NCBI GenBank assembly: GCA_949128115.1
Contig: OX421963.1
Location: 85,755,602-85,819,601, forward strand
Length of the DNA: 64,000 bases
Source of the DNA: Anaspis maculata
Lineage: Eukaryota > Arthropoda > Insecta > Coleoptera > Scraptiidae
Direction: 5' to 3'
Shown here: in pieces, positions 1 through 9,986 of the stretch
Numbering within the stretch: the stretch's first letter is position 1
Layout of the letters: the number at the start of each line of letters is the position of its first letter
Notes under the pieces: generated by a model
Told to the model about the DNA's origin: nothing
Seen by the model: only the letters and a program-made list of their open reading frames with translations
The model's database searches: none
Program-made: the position numbers and the translations under genes

Positions 1-1847
1 ATTTGGATTTTGGGAGCGATAAGAGCAGAAATAGCAAGAATCCGTTCTTCCAACACACAGCCTCGGATATCTTTGAATATACTACAGCATTGAGGAAAAA
101 AAAAATTGTCAAAGCTCTTAGTCGTCCTACCTTCCATTTCAGGCTTCATTCCGGAACGCATCTTATATGCCCGAATTTTTGGCGCATATTGCTATCGACC
201 GGGGACGTAGCAATTCACTTGGCTTCTATTTCCTGAAGGGATTATTCGGCGCACATTAAAAAAGACAAGGCACGCATTTCACTCAATTTATTCAACAGTC
301 AAGGATCTATGAAAATCAACGTTGAACAATTAAATAACTAATCTACGTGCTCACATCACTTCATACACAAGTTTGCACCTCACATCGCAAATAAAATAAT
401 TCAATCCAGTGCTCCCCACAACCGCATATCAAAACTTGTCTGAATCAAAAAAGGCCCTGGTCTATTGATCAAAGTATTTTCATCAACTATCAGCCGTCAG
501 CCATTTCTGTGTTTTTTTTTACGGTTGATGTACGGTGTAGTTTCCGCTTCGCGCCGGAAGTGTACATGTGTTTCTGCAATTCTGCAGTTGTTTTTTTTGA
601 AATTTCCAGTTTGAAAGTTCATTTGCGCTAGAAGGGACTGAATAAAGTTAGAATGTGCATTTCTGAGCGTCTATGATGAATTTACCGGGTGCGCCGTTGA
701 ATCGGTCGCACCGAGACGTAACGGGTGAGCCGTTATGCAAATTCCGACAATATGCTTGCAGTATAATATTAGGTCAATTTCTTGCTGTCCTGTTTTTATT
801 GAAACTGACTTATCTCTTATTGGAAAATGTTCCGTATTCAACTGATAGAGCCACTCAAGTGTCTATGATGCCTTTTTATCAGAAGCGTGATGAAAAGCAG
901 CCTGAAATCATTTATTTTTTCTACAATCAGTCATGCATCACTTCTAACTTGATGCTAACGTATTGACAGCTAGTTGTACACATGTTCTATATCTAATCTG
1001 TCATTTTCACAACAGCTATCACATTTTTCACAGCACTACGATTTTCCATCAAGACTTTGGCACCAAGCCAGAATGGTACCATTCATACCAACACGACACA
1101 TACTCTCCGTAGGTTGCTGTAACGAAAAAAGCCGTGAAATCGATTATCATACTACAACTCGTATACCTACTTGAACCTGATTAATTCTGTTTTTTGAGAA
1201 GGGTCACGCAGACCGGTAAACCCTCCCAAATCGCATTATCCGTCACTTTTCCGCGGCGTTACGATGTATGCGATGGTTATTATTCTAATGGAGAAAACCG
1301 TCCATGCGGCAAGGATGTTAATTAAAGAATTTACATTTATACCATTTACATGTCATCCAACTCCATTTACCTTTAGCCACAGACCACAACAGAGCACACA
1401 TCAGAGAAAGGTCTGTGCTATAATAGCACACCGTGTAACAGTGTATAGAGTGTACCGGCTTGTTGCTACATCACTTCCTTCTACTACCTTGCAGTGGAAT
1501 AAATCCCATTCCTAAGTATACGGTGAAATAATTGCCGTTTATATAAACAATCAGTAAACAATAAACACAGAGAGAGAAACGGTCATCGTGGGCGTGAAAA
1601 TAATATAATGGATGGAGATTCGCTATGGGAATTCAAATCGATGCACAAGAGCCGCGCCTTTCTTCTCACTCTACTTCTCGTAGGTATAGAGCTGCACTAC
1701 TATCTACAAATTATGAATCTTATACAAACTGGAAAAGCCATGGAAAATTGTCAAAAAAGAACAGTAAGAACAGTTTCGAAATGGTTGCAATCGAAAGCCT
1801 GGTTCTAACAATATGATTTTTTTTGTAACAACTAAATGAGTAGCTTT
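1..1847. other. Left flank, no gene recognised
   Basis: This stretch has several short ORFs on both strands (60-100 codons), but none shows a known domain, a codon pattern or an extension that would support it. It is AT-rich with homopolymer runs and no terminal repeats that I could pair. It probably represents host intergenic or intronic DNA, or very old transposon debris. It ends where the inverted terminus of the Penelope-like element begins. Confidence 0.5.
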
Positions 1848-2065
1848 GTATAGGATTCTTCTTTTAGGTTTTTGGGCAGGGTGATAAAAAAAAGTTGTAT
1901 ATTTTACGCAACGTTTCGCCGATTAACATCGGCTTCGTCAGGCTGAAATTCATCATATAAATAATTTGAAACAATAATCAATGAACATTAACGAGAGCTT
2001 ACCGAATAATATGTATAAAACTTGAAAAATGTGTGAAATGTGAAAAATTTTTTTTGAGTTGTAGA
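1848..2065. repeat. Left inverted terminus of the Penelope-like element
   Basis: This is the inverted partner of 9225-9424. Both arms share an outer GATTCTTCTT-type segment, a poly(A/T) run beside GTTGTATATTTTACGCAACG, the hammerhead core, and an inner GAGAGCTTACC segment. Small indels and substitutions separate the arms, so the insertion is old. In element sense (minus strand) this is the 3' terminus. Confidence 0.85.
1888..1950 (-). ncRNA. Hammerhead ribozyme-like core, element-sense copy
   Basis: Read on the minus strand, the conserved CTGACGA (1941-1935) is followed by a perfect 6-bp stem II (GCCGAT/ATCGGC, 1933-1918, four-base loop) and then GAAAC (1917-1913). The next bases can form a three-pair stem III (ACG-TTG-CGT) followed by an A at the expected cleavage site. 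Stem I is not clearly paired. Hammerhead motifs are established parts of Penelope-like termini and process the element RNA. Whether this copy cleaves is unknown. Confidence 0.75.
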
Positions 2066-2283
2066 TAATTGAAAGATATAACAATGAAAAATTTCTATGG
2101 TGATGAAATGAAGATGAAAGCTTGATAATAAGGTATAAAGGTGATTTTATATAATGCAAAAATTTCATGATCTTATCAAAACACCTATCAAGATTGAATT
2201 CTTATATACATCACTTAAATTTTGCGTGTCAGTCTGAAAATTAACAGAAAAATTATGTTTTCAAATAAAAATCATTTCAGAAA

Positions 2284-3256
2284 CTAATCTTTTTTATAAT
2301 AATTCTCTTGGTCGAAAATTTTAATATTTTCAAAATCAAAATTATGGCCTAAATCTTTTTTATGGTTCGCTGAAGCTGTCAAATTATTTTTATGTAAATG
2401 ATGTGTTTTGCAATCATTTCTTTGGTTATTTATACGTTTTATGAGTTTTTGTTTGGTTTGACCAATATAACATTTAGTACAATTAAATAAAACAATTGAT
2501 TCCATATATCAAACTTGATTTATCATGATCTTTTTTTTGTCTTTTGATCTACTGTAAAAATAATTTATTGCTTTCTTGTTATAAAACGTAATTTTCAAAT
2601 CATCTTTTTGTAAAATTTTTCGTAAATTAAAAGACAAATCATAAACACCGATTATTGAAAAATAAGAAGTGTCAATTGTATTAGGTGTTTGAACTCTCCT
2701 TATATCATTATTAATATTATTATTATTATATGAAATTCTATTAATTAATCTCTCAGGATAGCCATTTTCTTTCAGAATATTTTTAATAGGATTGAAATTT
2801 TTCAACCAAAATTGTTCATGATCAAGTTTCTTAATTTTTGTTTTCATCATTTTGATAATATCAATTTTTTGTCTGAAATCATGATTTCATTGACAATGAA
2901 GTAATCTATTTGAAGCAATTGGTTTTTGATACCAATCTGTAACTAAACTATTGTTACTATTTTTAATGACTAATGTAAATTCAATCGTGAATTTCAAACT
3001 ATTATAATATCCATTGGAAATATCAAGTGTCGTTTGTTGTTGATCATTCAGAATGGCTGTAAAAATGTCATTAACATAACAGTATAGAAGTGGAACTGAA
3101 AATGGTAGTTTCTTAACAACAGATGTCAGTAGATCATGCATAGCTTAATTTGCTAAAATTGGAGAAACTGGATTACCCATTGCAGTTCCAAAAATTTGTG
3201 AGTAAAGTTTGCCGTCGTGTGAAAAATAGCTTGAATCAAAAAGATATTGGATTATA
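2284..3256 (-). pseudogene. Penelope polymerase, C-terminal part: RT motifs B and C, linker, GIY-YIG endonuclease
   Basis: This part lies 3' of the LINE insertion. Reading down the minus strand there is an RT motif B-like GTAMGNPVSPILAN (about 3200-3150), an in-frame stop, and a motif C position reading YVND where YxDD is expected, which would impair catalysis. A linker follows at 2850-2509. The C-terminal segment 2505-2284 has C-x2-C-YIGQTK and a following RINNQR plus a GHNFDFE block, typical of the Penelope GIY-YIG endonuclease. The GIY half of that motif is replaced. The reading frame is broken near 2506 and 2880. It is clearly a decayed 3' half of the polymerase that continues at 7449-8953. 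Confidence 0.85.
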
Positions 3257-3257
3257 C

Positions 3258-3280
3258 TCATATTCATATTCATATTCATT
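3258..3280 (-). repeat. Hexamer microsatellite tail of the LINE
   Basis: About four copies of a CATATT unit (ATATGA-type on the element strand) form the 3' end of the LINE in place of a poly(A) tail. Short tandem 3' tails are typical of CR1-related and some I-related LINEs. It marks the 3' junction with Penelope-derived DNA. Confidence 0.7.
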
Positions 3281-3505
3281 TATTAACCCTTTTTCTGTAC
3301 ATTGCACAATAGGGCAAGTCTATTATCCATATAAGTAACAGTTGAAAATAATACACAAAAACAACAGTTGAAAATAATACACAAAAACAATCACAATCAC
3401 GCTCACGCGGCAAGACAACGACAAAACTACACACAAAAAAAAAAAGAACGCCAAGGTCCACAGACCTCCAGAGAGTGACCAACTACTCGACCCCCACAGA
3501 AAGCT

Positions 3506-6421
3506 CTAACGGTCCGCCGGTCGCCGGTCGCTCCCACCCCCCACCTGAATCCATTCAACAAACTCAGGCAAGCTGTAGAAGCAACCACCAACCAACAAAG
3601 ACTTCAACATCTTCCTAAAGCCAACAGTCGTCGGGCATGACCTCAGAGAATCCGGCAATATATTGTACAACTTACATCCCGAAAAAACAGGCGACTTCTG
3701 AAAAAAGGCATGCCTCGCCCTCGCCAGGCTGAATCGATCCCCCCATCTAGTACTGTAGTGGTGGTTGTGGCAGTTCAGTGGGAATTTCTGCTTATTTGAA
3801 TGGATATAGCACAATAAGCTCAAGATGTAAATAGAGGTTACTGTAAGAATTCTCTCCTCCTTAAATATCTCCCTACAGGATGACCGACACTGAAGACCGA
3901 ATATGAGTCGCAGAATTCTCTTCTGTAAAATAAATACACGATCAACCTCACTTGACTGGCCCCAGACCTCAATGTTAAATTTGATTGCCGAGTATACGTG
4001 AGCGTAGTATACACTCAACAAAACGGGTCTGTTTACGCTTTCTTTGAGAGAGCGGATTATGTAATAACTCTTCCCAAGCCTATCACAAACCGCTCCCACT
4101 TGTGCTCTCCAGTCAAGAGAAGTATCCAGCCATGTTCCCAGAAATTTGACTTCATGCCTGGTGTCCAAAACATGACCATCAAATGTGAAAACGCTATGTG
4201 ATGGTTGTCTGTACTTGTTGTGGAACTCGATAACTTCTGTCTTTCCCGCATTAACAATCAATCGATTCGAGTGACACCAAGCACTGAAGCACTGCAACAT
4301 CCCATCCACTTTGGCTCGTAAAGTGTCACTATCGGGATCGGAGATGACGACGGTCGTGTCATCTGCATACATAAACACCTTTCCCACGGGTAGATGATTG
4401 GGAAGATCATTGGCGAACAGTAAAAAAATAAGCGGCCCGATATTTCCCCCCTGAGGAGTGCCTCCACTCAAGGAGAATTCATCGGACACACTTCCTCTCA
4501 CCCGGACCACAAACTTCCGGTCACTTAGATAGGATTTAATCCATTCAAGAATAGGACCCCGAAGTCCCAAACTGTTTATCTTTTTGCATACGAAGTCAGT
4601 GTTAATCGTGTCAAATGCCCTGGTCAGATCAAACAGAACAGCAACCACGTACTCATTGCGATCCATTCGTTCGCCTATGTATTGTGAAAGGTCGATCGTG
4701 GCAGAGGTGACAGAGCAACCCGCCCGAAATCCGTGCTGACAATCCGTAAGCAAACTAAATTTATTTAAAAATTGATAGATTTTTTGGCTCATGATCTTTT
4801 CGAATATTTTTGAAAACACGCTGAGTAAGGATATAGGTCGGTAGTTGCTAATACAGGTCGGATCCCCCCTCTTGAGAACAGGCACGACAGCCGCCGTTCT
4901 CAAGCAGGACGGAAACTTCCCAGATGCCACCGATCTATTAACAATGTCCGCCAGAGCAGAGGATATCTGCGATGCACACAATTTCACGACTTCAACAGGG
5001 ACTTCATCCAGCCCTGTGGATTTTTTATTGGGCATCTCCTTTATGATTCTTTCTATGTCAACTTCCGTTACCGGGTCAAAAAACATCGAGCGGTCAGCTG
5101 TCGGTCCGGTCGTGCAGTCTGCAATCGGTGTGCCGCTACCAAAGGCATTAGCAATTGTCTGATCGACAATCGTCGATAAATACTCTCCAAAGAGACCAGC
5201 AACACAGTCCGGGTCAGTAACGATAGCGTCATCATGCCTAATTCGTAGGTCCCCAGGCCCTGCAGACCTCCCAGTCAACTCACGGACAACAGCCCAGACT
5301 CCCCGACCCCCACTACCCAAGCTTAGAATTCTACCATCATAGTAACGCTTTTTCTCGCTTGCAATAGCTGAGTTCAGTCTCTTTTTGTTTTCCCTATATT
5401 TTTTGTTTAAATCAGGATCGTCCAAACATTTGCGCAACCAATTGAGTTCCTTCAAATCCCGCAATTCTTGTATTAGACGGTCGGAGAAAACAATTTTTTT
5501 ATTTTTATTCCTAGATTTGAACTTTTTTCTATACTTTGGAAAAGCCACCTCAAAGCACCACATAAAGCCGCTCAAAAAACTTTCAAAGACAACGTCCACA
5601 TCGCCATCGGGTAACACATTGTCAAAATGTGATGACATCAAACAAAGAAAATCATTTTTCGTACGTTCATTGAACCTACGGGCAAAAGAAATGTTACCAT
5701 CAGGCGTGCCGATATCGTTATCTCTAGTCTCCAAGCGAGAGGGAGGCAAGCTGCAGCGGACAAATTGACCATGATGATCCGACAGGCCCGGGTCATAATT
5801 GAGACAATCAATGTACTCCGGACCACTCGAGACCACATAGTCAATAGCCGAATAAGAGGTGTAAGATCGCGTTCTGAAAACTCGCGTATGCCCGACAAGG
5901 ATCGACGTCATGCCAAAAGACCCAAAGAGATCCGACAAAACTTTAAATTTCATCGAATCTGTCGACCGGTCAATATTCAAATCCCCGCACAAAATCACAA
6001 TCTCATAGACATTAAAAACCAAGGACAAAAGCTGAGTCAGCTTCTCGAAAAATATGTCGCAGTCACCCATTGGAGGTCGGTAGATAGTTAAGACACATGA
6101 GAATCTGCGGAACACCACCGCCGAACACTCAATGTGCATTTCCTCAGCGAAACTCTTAATTCCGGGAAGGGGCCTGAAATGGGGGGCCACCCCACAGTCC
6201 GCGTATATTGCCGTGCCACCGTGGACATGATCGGACCTGCAAAAACTATCAATCAGTACAAAGCCTCTCAAGGTAGTATTATTAATTTGAGAGTTACTCA
6301 TCCAGTGCTCATCAAAACACAGCAGCCATGGTCTGTGTTTGCAAGCCAACATTTCAACCAGACCAATCTTGTTTGACAGGCACTGTATGTTTATGTGGAA
6401 AACAGTCATTATGCTGGACAT
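3506..6421 (-). CDS. LINE ORF2: endonuclease-reverse transcriptase, 971 aa
   Basis: One uninterrupted ORF encodes the retrotransposition enzyme. An apurinic-type endonuclease fills about residues 1-230: an early N-x-Q region (HINIQCLS), CGDLNID near residue 144, and the terminal LSDHHG near residue 214. RT follows at roughly 430-750, with a PISLLSVFSKIFEK block, TRAFDTIN (motif A), GGTPQGGNIGPL-type motif B, and intact YADD at about residue 685. The C-terminus carries a short Cys-bearing region (LQCRSSCREIF) without RNase H. Length and layout match CR1/Jockey-group ORF2. It follows ORF1 after 23 bp, as expected for the bicistronic LINE RNA. No stop or frameshift is visible, so it may be functional. 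Clade assignment is tentative. Confidence 0.9.
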   Translation of the reverse strand: MSSIMTVFHINIQCLSNKIGLVEMLACKHRPWLLCFDEHWMSNSQINNTTLRGFVLIDSFCRSDHVHGGTAIYADCGVAPHFRPLPGIKSFAEEMHIECSAVVFRRFSCVLTIYRPPMGDCDIFFEKLTQLLSLVFNVYEIVILCGDLNIDRSTDSMKFKVLSDLFGSFGMTSILVGHTRVFRTRSYTSYSAIDYVVSSGPEYIDCLNYDPGLSDHHGQFVRCSLPPSRLETRDNDIGTPDGNISFARRFNERTKNDFLCLMSSHFDNVLPDGDVDVVFESFLSGFMWCFEVAFPKYRKKFKSRNKNKKIVFSDRLIQELRDLKELNWLRKCLDDPDLNKKYRENKKRLNSAIASEKKRYYDGRILSLGSGGRGVWAVVRELTGRSAGPGDLRIRHDDAIVTDPDCVAGLFGEYLSTIVDQTIANAFGSGTPIADCTTGPTADRSMFFDPVTEVDIERIIKEMPNKKSTGLDEVPVEVVKLCASQISSALADIVNRSVASGKFPSCLRTAAVVPVLKRGDPTCISNYRPISLLSVFSKIFEKIMSQKIYQFLNKFSLLTDCQHGFRAGCSVTSATIDLSQYIGERMDRNEYVVAVLFDLTRAFDTINTDFVCKKINSLGLRGPILEWIKSYLSDRKFVVRVRGSVSDEFSLSGGTPQGGNIGPLIFLLFANDLPNHLPVGKVFMYADDTTVVISDPDSDTLRAKVDGMLQCFSAWCHSNRLIVNAGKTEVIEFHNKYRQPSHSVFTFDGHVLDTRHEVKFLGTWLDTSLDWRAQVGAVCDRLGKSYYIIRSLKESVNRPVLLSVYYAHVYSAIKFNIEVWGQSSEVDRVFILQKRILRLIFGLQCRSSCREIFKEERILTVTSIYILSLLCYIHSNKQKFPLNCHNHHYSTRWGDRFSLARARHAFFQKSPVFSGCKLYNILPDSLRSCPTTVGFRKMLKSLLVGGCFYSLPEFVEWIQVGGGSDRRPADR

Positions 6422-6444
6422 GTCCTCAGTTTGGTCCGAATGTT

Positions 6445-7443
6445 CTATGCGGTCTTCATCCTGCTCGCTCTTGGATGAAAAAACCTGCTGATCATGGATC
6501 CAGGGGGCCAGTTGCTTGGATCCATTGCGGCCCCGAAGTCCTCCCCGCCAACCCCGACTTTAAATGATGAGTAAATATCAGGGTGTTTCGACGTCATCTT
6601 CTCTATACTGACTGCGGTCAGTATTGGCTGCAGGTACTTGTGCACCTGATCACTGGTAGTTGATGGATTGAGTCTAGAAACATATACGTAATTATTCCTA
6701 GGCACAGCCTTCAGGATGTCACTGTTGGCCTTGGAACAGCCAACAACTCCTCCTTTGCGTTGTCCCTTCTTCCGATTAACTGTCTTCCATTCATTCACAG
6801 ACTCGCGCACAGCAGCACCACCACTAAGCTGCCGCAGCGATACGTCTTGTCTGTCCTCAGAAACTTTCGCCACATCAAGGTTCACTTTTAGTTGTTTATT
6901 TACATTTCTTCTCTCGGCGGTGCCCTTATCATGGCTTTTTTTTTGCGTTACTATCTGCCGAACTTCTTCTTTGTCATCTAGTTTCTTATCGCTCGTGTTT
7001 ACATTTTTGGCTTCAGGTTTTTCTTCTCGTGATTTACCTGGCTCGATAGATGGCGCGATGGTCTTCAATCTTTCTTGCAGTAGAGAAATTTGACTATATA
7101 ATGAGGCAATTAGTTCATCTTTGGTACCAATGATTGTTTCCTTGTCGGCTATTATCTTGCGCATCAGCGAGACCACACTCTCGCCCGGCTCGTCCTCGTC
7201 GTCGTCCGACTCCTCCACCACGTTCCCACACTCCGCACGTTGTCCTCCGTTGACCTTGGCAGGGTCCGAACAGCAATTAGTCGTGTTGTCGACAAAAATG
7301 TCGATGTTTCGTGTTTCGCAACAATATCTATGGACGTTCCGGTCACACTTGACGCACTTCACGAACCTCGATACTGCCGGTCTATTGCACAATCTGCATA
7401 TCTTTGCAGCGTCGCCCGAAGGCACGTTGTCATTGGCCGCCAT
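6445..7443 (-). CDS. LINE ORF1: PHD-like zinc cluster, coiled coil and RRM-like C-terminus, 332 aa
   Basis: ORF1 of the LINE encodes the RNA-binding partner of the ORF2 enzyme. Residues about 16-50 hold a Cys/His array (CRLC, CVKC, VHRYCC) resembling a PHD finger, seen in ORF1 proteins of CR1-related LINEs. Residues about 88-125 form a heptad-rich segment (LMRKIIADKETIIG..LYSQISLL), likely a coiled coil for multimer formation, followed by a charged K/E-rich linker. The C-terminal 80 residues contain YVYVSRLNPST...VHKYL and SFKV...WPPGSMISRFF, a pattern common at the end of insect LINE ORF1 proteins. The start codon lies about 6 bp from the 5' junction, so either the 5' UTR is almost absent or the copy is slightly 5'-truncated. 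Confidence 0.82.
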   Translation of the reverse strand: MAANDNVPSGDAAKICRLCNRPAVSRFVKCVKCDRNVHRYCCETRNIDIFVDNTTNCCSDPAKVNGGQRAECGNVVEESDDDEDEPGESVVSLMRKIIADKETIIGTKDELIASLYSQISLLQERLKTIAPSIEPGKSREEKPEAKNVNTSDKKLDDKEEVRQIVTQKKSHDKGTAERRNVNKQLKVNLDVAKVSEDRQDVSLRQLSGGAAVRESVNEWKTVNRKKGQRKGGVVGCSKANSDILKAVPRNNYVYVSRLNPSTTSDQVHKYLQPILTAVSIEKMTSKHPDIYSSFKVGVGGEDFGAAMDPSNWPPGSMISRFFHPRASRMKTA

Positions 7444-7448
7444 CTTTA

Positions 7449-8953
7449 TATAGAAGTTATATCTTTGAAAAATTGTAAATCAATTTTGGTGAATTCAGAA
7501 ATAAGTTCCCAGTATCTCTCAAATAATGATTGAATCAATTTCCACTGTTACATTAGTAAATAAAGATATTACATCCAAAGAGATTATTTGCAGTTAGGTG
7601 AAAGTACAACATCAGTAACTTCATCAACAAAGTTTTCAAAATTTTGTATATTATATGAAAAATGAGGTAGAAGACCATTGAAAATTTTTGTTATATATTT
7701 TGATAATTTATAAGTTGGAGAGCCAATACAAGATACTACAGGACGAAGTGGTAAATTGTTCTTATGTGCTTTTACCAAACCATATATTTTAGGTGGGAGA
7801 CTATTATGAGATATGAGTCTTTTGTAATCTAATTCATCAATTATTTCCATATTTAACAGTTTTTGATTAATGGTATTATTTTTTTGTTCAATCTTATTAG
7901 TTAGCTCTCCAGTTAAATATTTATAAGTAATGATGTTCTCAACAACTAAAGAATGCATTTCATTCAAGTGAGTATTTTTATTGATAAGAACTGTTGAATT
8001 ACCTTTATCTGATCTAGACACAATTTAATCGGGATGATTTTTTAGAAAAAGACGTGTCTTTCTAGATAAAATATCTAGTTCATCTACTTTGTTGCTATTT
8101 TTTATTTTATTAAAATAATTAGTCATTAAATTTACAGCACTATTTCTATAAATAGCTTTATCATAGTGTGCTGGCAGATTTTGTATGATATTTTCAACAT
8201 CTTTGGTAATATTAGCCATTGGAAAATCTGATTTAATATATTTTAAACTTAGGTCCTAAGGAAAGAGAACATTGAATGTCATCTGGAACATTTACGTTTG
8301 AAAAGTTCTTTATCTAACTTTGTTTCGCTTCAATAAAAATATTTGTGTTGATGAATAATTTTTCAAATTTCTTGATTAGATTTGACTTTGATCTCTCAAA
8401 TTCTCTGTTATAAATATGTTTAGCTTTTGATGATTATGATAACATTAATCAATTGTGGTGAAATATTGTTTCGTAAATAGATAACCTGATTATTAATTGA
8501 AGAATTTAATCTTGAAATGTGCCAATGTGTGACATTTATTTCTATGTTCAACATATCTAGTTTGAATTTAATAATTTTATCATCAATTTTATATTGAAAA
8601 GGAGTGTTTTCTTCTTGGAGTAATGTCACAAAAGAGAAGTACTGCTGGATGTGAGGTGGTATGATCTTGAATTTCTCACATTTTATCAAAAATATTTTCC
8701 TATTATTCAACTTAGCTAGTTTTTCTTGGTTTTTGTTAAAATTCTTAGTTATGAAAGAAATATCTTCACCAAAAACAGTTTCAAGTTGTTGATAAGAAAC
8801 CATTTTATAAAGTTGGTATCTGTCTTGATTTCCTCGCAGGTTTTTAGCTTCAACCTGGGTGGTGTTGAATAGAAGGTGAAATACTGCCTCGATTTCTTCG
8901 TGGGTAGTATAGTTGAGGTGACAGGAACAGAGATTTCTTGTGTAGTAGCTCAA
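7449..8953 (-). pseudogene. Penelope polymerase, N-terminal part and RT motifs up to motif A
   Basis: This is the 5' portion of the Penelope-like polymerase. The segment 8953-8420 is an N-terminal domain with FLIKCEKFKIIPPHIQ, a block typical of the family. After a frame break, 8219-7584 contains the early RT region (SDKGNSTVLINK, PKIYGLVKAHK, LPLRPVVSCIGSP, YKLSKYI). Beyond the stop at 7584 the frame still reads SLDVISLFTN (motif A) up to the LINE junction at 7448. In-frame stops occur near 8022 and 7580. The RT is completed on the far side of the LINE at 3256-2887. Family identity is strong; function is lost. Confidence 0.86.
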
Positions 8954-9224
8954 ATGTTGTTAAATAAGGGATGAAATCTATTCCAATTCTCTCGTAGGTA
9001 TAGTTGTGGTGTTCAGTTGAAAGTAAAGATCTGGCCTTGATTTCCACTTGGGTAGTTATTGGTAAGGTGTCCTTTTTTGATTCTCTTGCAAGTACTTTTT
9101 GATGGAAGGGAAGTTTTCTTCACCATAAATGGAAGAAAGGAAGTAACAGCTACGTGTTGTCAGAAGGTAGTCAAACTAAGTGATGATTTTGTGAGTTGAT
9201 TTTTTGACAACTCAAAATTTTTTT

Positions 9225-9424
9225 CCTACATTTTACACATATTTCAAGTTTTATATATATTATTTGGTAAGCTCTCGTTAATTTTTATTGATTATTGTTT
9301 TAAATTAATTATATTATAAATTTTAGCCTGACGAAGCCGATGTTAATCGGCGAAACGTTGCGTAAAATATACAACTTTTTTTTCCATCATCCTGCTCAAA
9401 AACCAAAAAGAAGAATCTTATACC
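9225..9424. repeat. Right inverted terminus of the Penelope-like element
   Basis: Inverted partner of 1848-2065. It contains the GGTAAGCTCTCG segment, an AT-rich spacer, the hammerhead core on the plus strand, then TACAAC, a poly(T) run and an AAGAATCTTA outer end. In element sense this is the 5' terminus, so its ribozyme core is antisense to the polymerase. Confidence 0.83.
9322..9378 (+). ncRNA. Hammerhead ribozyme-like core, antisense to the element
   Basis: CTGACGA (9328-9334), stem II GCCGAT/GTTA/ATCGGC (9336-9351) and GAAAC (9352-9356) are all intact, followed by the same ACG-TTG-CGT stem III and A as in the left copy. The core is identical to the left-arm core although the arms around it have drifted, which hints at selection or simply chance over a short stretch. 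Orientation is opposite to the polymerase ORF. Confidence 0.72.
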
Positions 9425-9590
9425 AATAAATCAAAGGACAGAGAATATACAACATTGAACGAGTAGCATGTCGAAGACACTCAGGCTAGCGTGATGCAAA
9501 TGATGCAGCAGCATAAAATCTTCAGAAGAACAGCAGAAATACGCCTAGAAGAAAAAATGGGAGCTGAAACGCCGTGACGAAAAAATAAGG

Positions 9591-9986
9591 ATGTTAGGAG
9601 AAGAAACACCTGATAGAGAACGAGGAACAGAAAAGGGAACTCCCAGAAGAGGGAGAGGAACAGGAAAAGAAGCACCTAGGAAAGGAACAAGAATGAAAGA
9701 ATCTTCTGGGAAGATCATAGATTGTGCCAGTTCACTGTCGTGTCTTTTGGGCTTCCTAATGCGCCAGCCCGGCGAGCCATGTCCCAGCGCTTGGCCTGCA
9801 AGGCATCACGTGGGGAACTGGTCTAGTTTACGTCGACGACGTGATAGTTATCGGTCTACCATTCAAGAAATATCTCAGACTTCAAGAAGTATTTAAACGT
9901 CTTCGAGAAACCCATCTCAAGCTTAACCCGAAGAAGTGCGTACTGTTTCAGAAACAGGTGAAATTTTTTGGGACAGAGCAAAAAGT
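9591..9986 (+). pseudogene. Ty3/gypsy reverse transcriptase fragment
   Basis: From about 9728 the plus strand reads QFTVVSFGLPNAPA, a gypsy RT block, runs to a TAG, shifts frame, and continues with VYVDDVIVIG and then LRETHLKLNPKKCVLF, ending in VKFFGT near 9975. These are consecutive motifs around the YxDD active site of Ty3/gypsy RT. Upstream, 9590-9715 is a purine-rich stretch encoding only charged repeats, perhaps not part of the enzyme. No LTR or other domain is attached, so this is an isolated fragment. Confidence 0.82.

Larger units (their letters stand above)
3257..7448 (-). mobile_element. Complete-looking LINE inserted in the Penelope-like RT
   Basis: A two-ORF non-LTR retrotransposon on the minus strand: ORF1 with a PHD-like zinc cluster, ORF2 with AP-type endonuclease and RT, and a 3' tail of short ATATGA/CATATT repeats at 3258-3280. 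The Penelope RT reads up to TCTATA on one side and resumes at ATAATCC on the other, so the element sits cleanly inside a codon run; a TATA present at both junctions may be a 4-bp duplication or microhomology. PHD-type ORF1 plus a microsatellite 3' tail suggests the CR1/Jockey-related group. Both ORFs are open, so it is much younger than its host element. Confidence 0.87.
1848..9424 (-). mobile_element. Penelope-like retroelement with inverted termini, split by a LINE
   Basis: The outer ends are imperfect inverted repeats of about 200 bp (1848-2065 and 9225-9424). Between them, on the minus strand, lie the pieces of a Penelope-type polymerase: an N-terminal region, an RT with the family's motifs, a linker and a C-terminal GIY-YIG endonuclease. 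After removing the inserted LINE (3257-7448) the element is about 3.4 kb, normal for the family. Penelope-like elements are known to carry hammerhead ribozyme motifs in their terminal repeats, and both termini here carry such a core. Stops and frameshifts make it inactive. I could not find a convincing target duplication. The family assignment is firm; the exact ends are uncertain by 10-20 bp. Confidence 0.88.
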
